From an uncultured Oribacterium sp. (lineage in GTDB: Bacteria > Bacillota > Clostridia > Lachnospirales > Lachnospiraceae), in assembly GCA_934279105.1 (NCBI GenBank), contig CAKQWR010000014.1:1-19238 (forward strand): DNA of 19,238 bases, written 5' to 3'. Within the stretch, counting starts at the first letter, position 1, and each line of letters opens with the position of its first letter. A program made the position numbers and the translations under genes. The notes beneath the pieces were generated by a model. It did not search any database. It saw nothing but the letters and a program-made list of their open reading frames with translations, and was not told the DNA's origin. Of the stretch, positions 13,612-19,238 are shown in pieces.

Positions 13612-14364
13612 TCAGGGATGCTCTCCGTCTCCAGAAAGTCGCAGAGACTCCTGAAGAAACTGCACCTGCGCACTGGATTTCCGTACTCGTTCGTTCTCCT
13701 CGAGCTGTCGATGATCCTCCGCACTTGCCCCTTGATAATCATCATCGTCATCCGAAACTTCTATTGTATAATGAAGATTCTTTACACTCGGATGTTCCAG
13801 CGAGCCAAAGAAAGCTCTATCTGCTTCCTCTGAATCGATGACTTCCTGCTTCCCTGTTTCACTATCCTCAAACGGATTAAAGTTCACCGCGGTGAAGCCA
13901 TCGAGATCCGGCATCATAACCTCGTCATCGAACATGGATGTTGCCCGCTCCGGTGCATTCATGGCAAGGCAGATTGGAAAATACTCCATCTCCGACTTTG
14001 CGGCCTGTGAAGCCTGCAGCTTCGCGGGGATGTGAAAGATGCGTCCTTTCATCTGAAAGTTCGTTCCGGTTCCTGCGAAATGGAACGGGGTATCCGTCGC
14101 GATGCACTGCTTTCGAAGTGCCTGCACGTAAGCGAAATCCAGCACTGCACCATCTTCTGCGGGATTCCCCGCCACCTGCACTGCCATCACTTGACCACTT
14201 GAGAGCATCGAGCTGAGATCAATTGCTTCGGACAGCTGCTCTGCATAGAGGAGTACGGAACGTTTCGGCAGTGCACTGCGATCAAGCGTATGCCAATGCT
14301 GGTCTGCCGATGCCTGTGTTGAAATTTCAATTGATGGCTGCCGCCCAGGATCGTAATCCTTCAT
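13612..14364 (-). CDS. Cytoplasmic protein of unknown function in the DUF4186 cluster
   Basis: I do not recognise this 250-residue protein. It has no signal peptide or membrane helix. The first two thirds look folded, with alternating hydrophobic segments (SVLLYAEQLSEAIDLSSML, VMAVQVAG, EYFPICLAMNAPE). The C-terminal third is acidic and probably flexible (NPFEDSETGKQE, SDDDDDYQG). The start at 14364 is chosen because GAGGG lies at the end of the previous gene and only one base separates it from that stop; the frame stays open 16 codons further. Tight spacing with the HD gene before and DUF4186 after implies one mRNA and perhaps a shared task. Confidence 0.7.
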   Translation of the reverse strand: MKDYDPGRQPSIEISTQASADQHWHTLDRSALPKRSVLLYAEQLSEAIDLSSMLSSGQVMAVQVAGNPAEDGAVLDFAYVQALRKQCIATDTPFHFAGTGTNFQMKGRIFHIPAKLQASQAAKSEMEYFPICLAMNAPERATSMFDDEVMMPDLDGFTAVNFNPFEDSETGKQEVIDSEEADRAFFGSLEHPSVKNLHYTIEVSDDDDDYQGASAEDHRQLEENERVRKSSAQVQFLQESLRLSGDGEHP

Positions 14365-14365
14365 T

Positions 14366-14941
14366 TTATTTACCCTCTGCAATCTTCTTTCGCGTTTCTT
14401 CGTCGATAACATCGCGCAGCTTCTGAATCGTCTTCGAAAATTTCATATTTTCTGCACCATAGGTAAGTTGGAGTTCATGCTCAAGTGGCAGCCATGTGCT
14501 GAGTTTCGCCTCATCATGCTGTACAACTGCTTCAATCTTATCAAACGCTTTGTAAATGCGAGCCTCCGTCGTCTCAAGTGCCTCCATCTCCTCCCAAAGC
14601 TGCGAGAGTTCTGTGTCATAAGGTTCCGGCATAGAGTGGAACCAGCGAAGCAGAACATCCGACTCCTTCAGCGAATCTGCATCAGTTTTATAAAAAGACG
14701 GAATATCGCCCGTGAATGCTTCACCGAGGTCATGGATGATACACATCCGGAGTACTTTATTGATATCGACATCCGGAAACTCTTTTGTCAGTTCATGGCT
14801 ATACATGAGGACCATGAACGCAAGCCGCCAGCTATGCTCTGCAACCGACTCATGTCGATCCTGTGAAGTCCAACTATGGCGTGTATTATTTTTCAGCATC
14901 TCCGCCCGATGCATGATTTCCAGAAATTCAAGTTCTGTCAT
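14366..14941 (-). CDS. HD-domain phosphohydrolase (YfbR/HDDC2-like)
   Basis: The product has 191 residues. The metal-binding set is complete: His36 (SVAEHSW), His70-Asp71 (IIHDLGEAFTGD) and Asp134 (FDKIEA). The HDLGE and EHSW patterns are those of HD_3-type proteins related to the 5'-deoxynucleotidase YfbR and HDDC2, which remove phosphate from deoxynucleoside monophosphates. The activity here is inferred. The ribosome site is weak (AGAGA). It lies 78 bp behind the RluA-type gene with no terminator between, and one base ahead of the unknown 250-residue protein. Confidence 0.88.
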   Translation of the reverse strand: MTELEFLEIMHRAEMLKNNTRHSWTSQDRHESVAEHSWRLAFMVLMYSHELTKEFPDVDINKVLRMCIIHDLGEAFTGDIPSFYKTDADSLKESDVLLRWFHSMPEPYDTELSQLWEEMEALETTEARIYKAFDKIEAVVQHDEAKLSTWLPLEHELQLTYGAENMKFSKTIQKLRDVIDEETRKKIAEGK

Positions 14942-15019
14942 TTAGGTCTCTTTCTTCATATTCTATCTGCATGACATATTTATATACGTAACGCAGTCTA
15001 TTCGTTCGGTGCTTCCGTC

Positions 15020-15646
15020 CTACTTAAAAAGTGTCCACGGAAATTCTGCCGGTGGCTCCGCAGTGAAACAGCATTCCTTCTTTTCCTTCGCATCATAAAA
15101 CGAAAGCGTGTTACAGAACAGGGCGAGGTGAGGGCAATGCACGCGCGATCCATATTTCCCATCGCCCAGCAGTGGCATCTTACGCGCCGCAAATTGACAT
15201 CGAATCTGGTGAAAACGACCTGTTTGGAGCTCGACCTCAACGAGTGTTATCATGTCTTCTGATTGCAGCACATGATATGAAAGCGAAGCTTCCTTCACAC
15301 CCGCACGCTTCCGCTTCACCGGAAACATCTTCTGTTTTATCTTATCTTTATAAAGAAGGTCCTGCATGACACCACTCGTCGGCTCCGGCACGCCCGCAAC
15401 AACACAGCGATAGGTTTTTCGTAAAGCATTTTCTGTCACCTGGCGACTCAAGTCCGCTGCTGCCTGACGAGTCCGAGCCAGCACCAGTAATCCTGCGGCC
15501 GCCTTATCGAGCCGGTGTACGACATAATAATCTGTTATCTGATTCCCATTCTGCTCAGCGAGCATTCTGGGCACATCATGTTCCGAATCTTCTCCAGCCG
15601 CCTTACATACGACCACATACTGCGGTGCTTCATGAATAATCGTCAT
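15020..15646 (-). CDS. RluA-type RNA pseudouridine synthase
   Basis: The product has 208 residues. The catalytic motif HRLDK (Asp47) is followed by AAGLLVLART, and the later TGRFHQIRCQFA and LLGDGKYGS blocks are standard for the RluA family. It converts specific uridines in rRNA or tRNA to pseudouridine. It is shorter than RluC/RluD and lacks an S4 domain, as in RluA- or TruC-like members; the target site cannot be told. Its ATG overlaps the stop of the small Cys-rich gene (ATGA), implying coupled translation. Confidence 0.92.
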   Translation of the reverse strand: MTIIHEAPQYVVVCKAAGEDSEHDVPRMLAEQNGNQITDYYVVHRLDKAAAGLLVLARTRQAAADLSRQVTENALRKTYRCVVAGVPEPTSGVMQDLLYKDKIKQKMFPVKRKRAGVKEASLSYHVLQSEDMITLVEVELQTGRFHQIRCQFAARKMPLLGDGKYGSRVHCPHLALFCNTLSFYDAKEKKECCFTAEPPAEFPWTLFK

Positions 15647-15858
15647 TTCTTCGTCTTCTTTTCTTTATCGCGATCCACCGCAAACTTTTCCAGGCTTGTA
15701 ATATGATTGCAGTACTCCGATGCCGCACAGGACGCACAGCCCTGATAGCCGGAACACCCATCCTTTCCGAGGTCTTCTTTCTTCATCGCATGCCTGAAAA
15801 TATATACTGTCAATCCTGCGATTCCTACAATCAGTAAAATTGCTATCGGTAAATTCAT
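15643..15858 (-). CDS. Small Cys-rich single-pass membrane protein (FeoB-associated type)
   Basis: The product has 71 residues. One N-terminal helix (about 4-21) is followed by a short soluble part with four cysteines (35, 41, 44, 50) in the order CSGYQGCASCAASEYC and a Lys-rich tail. The size and pattern resemble FeoB-associated Cys-rich membrane proteins (PF12669), thought to bind iron or an iron-sulfur centre near the ferrous iron channel. No feo gene is in this window, so it is an orphan. AAAGGAG lies about six bases before the ATG. It starts 10 bases behind the YfiH-like gene and overlaps the RluA-type gene by four. Confidence 0.75.
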   Translation of the reverse strand: MNLPIAILLIVGIAGLTVYIFRHAMKKEDLGKDGCSGYQGCASCAASEYCNHITSLEKFAVDRDKEKKTKK

Positions 15859-15868
15859 AATATCTCCT

Positions 15869-16744
15869 TTATTTCAACATCAAAAACGCACCATTGTTCC
15901 CACGTAAGCCCTTCGTATAACGATGACTGAACAGCAACTCCGGATTACAGTTTGTACAGATATCCGTCGTACTGATCTGCGCTGCCGGAACACCTGCCTT
16001 CAGAAGCACGAGGCGATTCGCCGCCCAGAGATCCAGGTGATACTTATGTTCACCTTTCAAATTAATGCCATCGTCTCGTAAAATCTCAGCTTCATATCCT
16101 GGGAACGCAGCCTTAAAATGCAAAGCCACATCCTCCGAGATTTCATAGCAGTTTTGACAGATACTTGGCCCAATCGCACAAATAAGATCCGAAGGATCCG
16201 TCCCATAGGCTGTCTGCATAGCCCGAATCGTCACCTCCCCCATTCGCGCCACGGTACCACGCCAGCCCGAATGACTCGCACCGATGGCATGATGTACCGG
16301 ATCCACAAAGAGGAGTGGAACACAATCTGCAGCAAAAATCCCCAGTGCAAGACCGGGCACATCGGTGATGAGACCATCGATATCATCATACGGACGTTCC
16401 CGGACGACCCCATACCCGGCATCTGCTTCCGTCACAACTCGAATATTCGTTGTGTGCGTCTGCTTGCTGAGCACCATATGGTTTTCATCCGTTCCCAGCA
16501 GCCTGGCCATTCGGTGAAAATTCTCACGTACACACTCGTCTTCATCGCCATGACCGAAACGCAGATTCATCGAAGAATATATTCCGCGACTCGTACCGCC
16601 GATACGTGTCGAAAACGCATGCTCCACGATGCCCGTCGCCCGAATCGCCGGCATCTGCATATAGAGGATATCGCTTCCATCACTGTTATTTGTTTTTATG
16701 ACATCTATGACAGGTGTACTACCCGTCCGCTTTATCTTTAACAT
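15869..16744 (-). CDS. YfiH/LACC1-family protein (purine nucleoside phosphorylase, former laccase domain)
   Basis: The product has 291 residues from the chosen ATG at 16744; ATG codons at 16768 and between are also possible, and none has a clear ribosome site. The zinc ligands of the family are present: His in SKQTHTTN, Cys in AADCVPLL and His in SHSGWRGT. A further conserved block is CTNCNPELLFSHRYTKGLRG. Proteins once called multicopper polyphenol oxidases are now known to phosphorolyse adenosine, inosine and related nucleosides and some deaminate adenosine. It is the first gene of the six-gene cluster, behind the tRNA terminator. No convincing promoter could be picked out in the AT-rich 80 bp upstream. 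Confidence 0.9.
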   Translation of the reverse strand: MLKIKRTGSTPVIDVIKTNNSDGSDILYMQMPAIRATGIVEHAFSTRIGGTSRGIYSSMNLRFGHGDEDECVRENFHRMARLLGTDENHMVLSKQTHTTNIRVVTEADAGYGVVRERPYDDIDGLITDVPGLALGIFAADCVPLLFVDPVHHAIGASHSGWRGTVARMGEVTIRAMQTAYGTDPSDLICAIGPSICQNCYEISEDVALHFKAAFPGYEAEILRDDGINLKGEHKYHLDLWAANRLVLLKAGVPAAQISTTDICTNCNPELLFSHRYTKGLRGNNGAFLMLK

Positions 16745-16848
16745 AGAGCATACTTTAGCATAAAACAAAAGGTTTTGGTATATTTTCAGAAAGACAATGC
16801 CGTCTCTACCTCATTCATGTCTGGTCATGCCATGGAAATAGAACAAGC

Positions 16849-16878
16849 AAAAAGCTTCAGGAAAACCTGAAGCTTTTT
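16849..16878 (-). terminator. Intrinsic terminator of the tRNA-Glu pair
   Basis: A perfect 13-bp stem AAAAAGCTTCAGG/CCTGAAGCTTTTT with an AAAA (minus: TTTT) loop begins three bases after the second-transcribed tRNA gene. The T-run is built into the stem and works on the minus strand. Confidence 0.9.
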
Positions 16879-16880
16879 CG

Positions 16881-16952
16881 TGACGGATCCGGGAATCGAA
16901 CCCGGGATTCAGCCGTGAGAGGGCTGCGTCTTAGCCTCTTGACCAATCCGCC
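16881..16952 (-). tRNA. tRNA-Glu (anticodon CUC), distal copy
   Basis: The 72-base cloverleaf has a 7-bp acceptor GGCGGAT/ATCCGTC, D stem GTC/GAC, anticodon stem CAGCC/GGCTG with loop CTCTCAC (anticodon CTC, reads GAG), T stem CCGGG/CCCGG and loop TTCGAAT. The discriminator is A, and CCA is not encoded. It is identical to the copy at 16973-17044, 20 bp upstream in the transcript. Confidence 0.97.
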
Positions 16953-16972
16953 ATAGTATATAAAGTTTTAAG

Positions 16973-17044
16973 TGACGGATCCGGGAATCGAACCCGGGAT
17001 TCAGCCGTGAGAGGGCTGCGTCTTAGCCTCTTGACCAATCCGCC
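16973..17044 (-). tRNA. tRNA-Glu (anticodon CUC), promoter-proximal copy
   Basis: This gene is identical in all 72 positions to the distal copy, including the missing CCA. It lies about 30 bases behind the -10 box and is transcribed first. The two genes share one promoter and one terminator. Confidence 0.97.
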
Positions 17045-17073
17045 ATATAAGTGTCGTTCAAAGCGACTCGATT

Positions 17074-17102
17074 ACTATACCAACCTCTCCACAGAAAGTC
17101 AA
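17074..17102 (-). promoter_or_regulatory. Promoter of the tRNA-Glu pair
   Basis: Minus strand: -35 TTGACT (17097-17102), a 17-bp spacer and -10 TATAGT (17074-17079). A run of T then A lies just upstream (17107-17122) and could act as an UP-like element. Confidence 0.85.
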
Positions 17103-17130
17103 CTACTTTTTCAAAAAAAATTGCGTGGTA

Positions 17131-17415
17131 GTCGCGTCGGCCTCGTCCGCTTGTACGAATCGAGTCTGATCGGGCTGGCGTCAGAAGCACAGTACGACGA
17201 GGTCGGAAAACTCTAAAATTGGCCCCTAAGAACCAGTAAGCGCTCTGCAAACGACGGAGTTTCCTGGATGGAAACTCCGTGTTGCAGAGCGTGCTAAGGA
17301 AAATTTACCAACTGGTTCTAAAGGGGCCGATTTTGATTTTTCACGTCCTCTTCGTATGGCTTCTGACGCCAGCTCGATTAGACTCGATTCGAATATAAAC
17401 GAACGTCCGTCGCGT
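17131..17415. repeat. Long palindromic repeat, copy 3 (complete)
   Basis: The element is about 285 bp and has the same nested plan as copy 2. The centre is CGGAGTTTCC/GGAAACTCCG, then GCTCTGCAA/TTGCAGAGC, then AGAACCAGT/ACTGGTTCT, then AAAATTGG/CCGATTTT, then TCAGAAGC/GCTTCTGA. The outer arm GAATCGAGTCTGATCG/CGATTAGACTCGATTC is unrelated to that of copy 2. Weak pairing may extend to about 17125 and 17425, touching the aroA stop codon at 17422-17424. It therefore forms the 3' flank of aroA, and no separate aroA terminator is seen. It could end transcription, protect the mRNA 3' end or be a mobile palindrome. Confidence 0.9.
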
Positions 17416-17421
17416 TTTACA

Positions 17422-18750
17422 TCACAGAAGACGATATAGATCATCGTAAAACGTCGGGTAGGAAATGTTGATGCAATCGGCGTCGAGGAGTTCGACGGAT
17501 GTATGCTCATCACCTGCAAGTGCAAGAACAGCAAAGGTCATCGCGATGCGATGGTCTTTCTGAGTGTCAATCGTACCGGATCCGACATGAAGCGCACTCC
17601 CCCGTCCTTCGATCATCATACCATCGTCTGTTTCTTCCGCCTCGATGCCAAGTGCACGAAGTCCCTCAACCATCACAGCGATACGGTTGGATTCCTTTAC
17701 CTTCAGCTCCTGCGCATCACGGAAGACGGTACGACCTGCTGCACCGGCGGCAACCGCAGCGATCACCGGAAGTTCATCGATAAGACGTGGAATCATCGCA
17801 CCGGAAATTTCGGTGCCATGGAGGTTTTCGCTGTAGCGTACATGGACATCCGCGACATCTTCGAAGCCGGCGAGGCGCCGGTTCTCAAGTGTGATGTCCG
17901 CACCCATTGCAGTATACGCATCGAGAATACCGGCACGTGTCTCATTGATACCGACGTTCCGGATGATGACGTCCGAGCCTGGAACGAGCAGTGCGGCAGA
18001 AATAAAATATGCAGCAGATGAAATATCCCCGGGAATCTCAAGGGTTTCATTTAATGCAGTGAGCTTCGCACCTGGATGTAAGGTGATTTCAGCCCGTCCA
18101 TCCGGAAGCATCCGAGTGGAGACATTGGCCCCCAGGGCACGAAGCATCCGTTCACTGTGATCACGTGACAGTGCCGGTTCGATGACCGTAGTCGCACCAT
18201 CCGCGTAAAGGCCGGCGAATAGAATCGAAGACTTCACCTGAGCACTGGCCACCGGTGAGTGATAGGTAATTCCATGTAACATCCGACCATGAATGGAAAG
18301 TGGTGCGCAGCCGTTGCCACGCATCGAAACAATCTCCGCCCCCATCTCCTGTAACGGGATCATGATGCGTTTCATCGGACGCTTTTGTATACTTTCATCG
18401 CCGGTCAGCATAGAGTCAAAATTCTGAGCTGCCAATATCCCGGAAATCAATCGTGTCGTCGTGCCGGAATTTCCGCAGTCAAGCATACCATCCGGTCTCT
18501 TTAAACCACGAAGACCGCGGCCGTGAATCACGACCTCGGTCTCACTCTGGTCAAGCTCGATGGTAATACCCATACGGCGGAAGCACCCGATCGTCGAGAG
18601 ACAGTCTGCTCCATTCAGGAAACCAGTCACGCGGGTATCGCCTTCACTGAGCGCCCCCAACATGACGGCGCGATGCGAGATACTCTTGTCTCCCGGGACC
18701 TTCAGACTCCCCTTCAGAGGATGCAATGCTGCATGTATGGTTTTCTTCAT
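17422..18750 (-). CDS. aroA: 3-phosphoshikimate 1-carboxyvinyltransferase (EPSP synthase)
   Basis: The product has 442 residues. The enzyme joins shikimate-3-phosphate and phosphoenolpyruvate in the pathway to chorismate and aromatic amino acids. Blocks present: PGDKSISHRAV near the start, LDCGNSGTTTRLISG, VASAQVKSSILFAGL, SRDHSERML, LKVKESNRIA and DTQKDHRIAMTFAVLAL. The GNSGTTTRL form is closer to the Bacillus-type (class II) enzymes than to E. coli. The ATG at 18750 overlaps the stop of the upstream kinase-like gene (TGATG); a TTG one codon earlier is less likely. GAGAGG lies about 12 bases upstream. aroA next to a cytidylate-kinase-like gene recalls the common aroA-cmk pairing. Copy 3 of the palindromic repeat follows the stop. 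Confidence 0.97.
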   Translation of the reverse strand: MKKTIHAALHPLKGSLKVPGDKSISHRAVMLGALSEGDTRVTGFLNGADCLSTIGCFRRMGITIELDQSETEVVIHGRGLRGLKRPDGMLDCGNSGTTTRLISGILAAQNFDSMLTGDESIQKRPMKRIMIPLQEMGAEIVSMRGNGCAPLSIHGRMLHGITYHSPVASAQVKSSILFAGLYADGATTVIEPALSRDHSERMLRALGANVSTRMLPDGRAEITLHPGAKLTALNETLEIPGDISSAAYFISAALLVPGSDVIIRNVGINETRAGILDAYTAMGADITLENRRLAGFEDVADVHVRYSENLHGTEISGAMIPRLIDELPVIAAVAAGAAGRTVFRDAQELKVKESNRIAVMVEGLRALGIEAEETDDGMMIEGRGSALHVGSGTIDTQKDHRIAMTFAVLALAGDEHTSVELLDADCINISYPTFYDDLYRLL

Positions 18751-19238
18751 CAATCAATAAATCCTCTCATCGTCATGTAGTTCTTCATAAGTACTTCCAT
18801 CTCATCGAAGTCGATGCGACTGGCGTTAATCATCAGATCATAATTGTCCGGCTGCATCCAGTCCTCTCCGGTATAATATTTATGATATTCTCTACGTTCC
18901 TTATCGATTTTCTTGATACGGCGGAGCGCCTCTTCCTCATTCACCTTATCGTAATCCATCACGCGCTTCGTACGGGTCACAAGGTCTGCATATACGAAGA
19001 GGTCGACATGATTCTCCATGTCTGCTTCCGTCAGAATATAATTACTGCAACGACCGGCGATGATGCAGGTTTCCTTCGCAGCAATATCACGAATCACTTC
19101 TGCCTGGAATCGGAACAGATTCTCCGGTGATACGATATTTTCCTCTGTATTCGGTTTTCCGATATCCGGCTTCAATCCATAGAGTGCCTTAAACAGGAAG
19201 TTCCGGCCGGCCTTCTCATCAGCCATGCGGAAATACTG
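18750..19238 (-). CDS. Cytidylate kinase-like protein (PF13189 type), 5' end missing
   Basis: The frame is open through the right edge, so the N-terminus with the P-loop lies outside the window; the Met at 19226 is likely internal (it follows QYFR). The visible 162 residues show AAKETCIIAGRCSNYIL, then VDLFVYADLVTRTKRVMDYD, a lid-like region rich in Lys/Arg (RRIKKIDKERREYHKYYTG) and DNYDLMINASR. These match the cytidylate-kinase-like family, which phosphorylates CMP or an unknown nucleotide. It overlaps aroA by one base and is cotranscribed with it. Confidence 0.85.
   Translation of the reverse strand, partial: QYFRMADEKAGRNFLFKALYGLKPDIGKPNTEENIVSPENLFRFQAEVIRDIAAKETCIIAGRCSNYILTEADMENHVDLFVYADLVTRTKRVMDYDKVNEEEALRRIKKIDKERREYHKYYTGEDWMQPDNYDLMINASRIDFDEMEVLMKNYMTMRGFID

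Noticed and set aside
13254..14412. Overlap of two minus-strand frames at 13612-13751 suggesting a frameshifted single gene
   Set aside because: The DUF4186 family naturally begins near 13607, after the stop of the preceding gene; the overlapping upstream part of its frame has no family similarity. Two coupled genes explain it better.

Overview
The window reads like a chromosomal stretch of a mid-GC Firmicute of the Clostridia, most likely a Lachnospiraceae-type genome. This is inferred from the protein families (YczE-type membrane protein, SH3b-NlpC/P60 exported hydrolase, TrpXYZ-like ABC transporter, DUF4186, AsnA), strong AGGAGG ribosome sites, sigma-70-type promoters and tRNA genes without encoded CCA. 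Nearly everything is on the minus strand; only the ribonuclease H gene is on plus. There is no transposase, integrase, phage gene or CRISPR array.

Layout from left to right. 1-160 is the right half of a long palindromic repeat. 162-2503 holds a YczE-like membrane protein and a membrane-anchored SH3b/NlpC-P60 hydrolase. 2678-5739 is a three-gene ABC importer (lipoprotein, permease, ATPase) split by an internal terminator. Its two promoters carry the same 12-bp palindrome. 5910-8261 is a pair of G3E (CobW-like) GTPases. The upstream one carries a Cys/His-rich repeat array; the downstream one lacks the usual CxCC motif but is fused to a DUF1980-like domain with its own CC motif. The pair looks like a metal (probably zinc) handling unit. 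8541-9290 is a HAD phosphatase. 9363-9630 is a second palindromic repeat between divergent promoters. 9696-10478 is an RNase H with an N-terminal viroplasmin-like domain, ending at a strong terminator. 10669-12005 holds a CPBP protease and a small unknown membrane protein. 12087-13094 is asnA. 13254-16744 is a tight six-gene cluster (YfiH/LACC1 protein, Cys-rich small membrane protein, RluA-type pseudouridine synthase, HD phosphohydrolase, an unknown protein, DUF4186). 16849-17102 is a tandem pair of identical tRNA-Glu(CUC) genes with promoter and terminator. 17131-17415 is a third palindromic repeat. 17422-19238 is aroA and the end of a cytidylate-kinase-like gene cut by the window edge.

The most unusual item is the family of long (about 270-290 bp) imperfect palindromes. 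Three copies share a conserved core whose stems differ between copies by paired, compensatory changes. Their outer arms are unrelated between copies, yet the outer arms of each complete copy still pair with each other. Two copies sit directly behind stop codons; the third sits between two divergent promoters. Second in interest are the GTPase pair with its possible structured leader and the ABC importer's shared palindromic operator.
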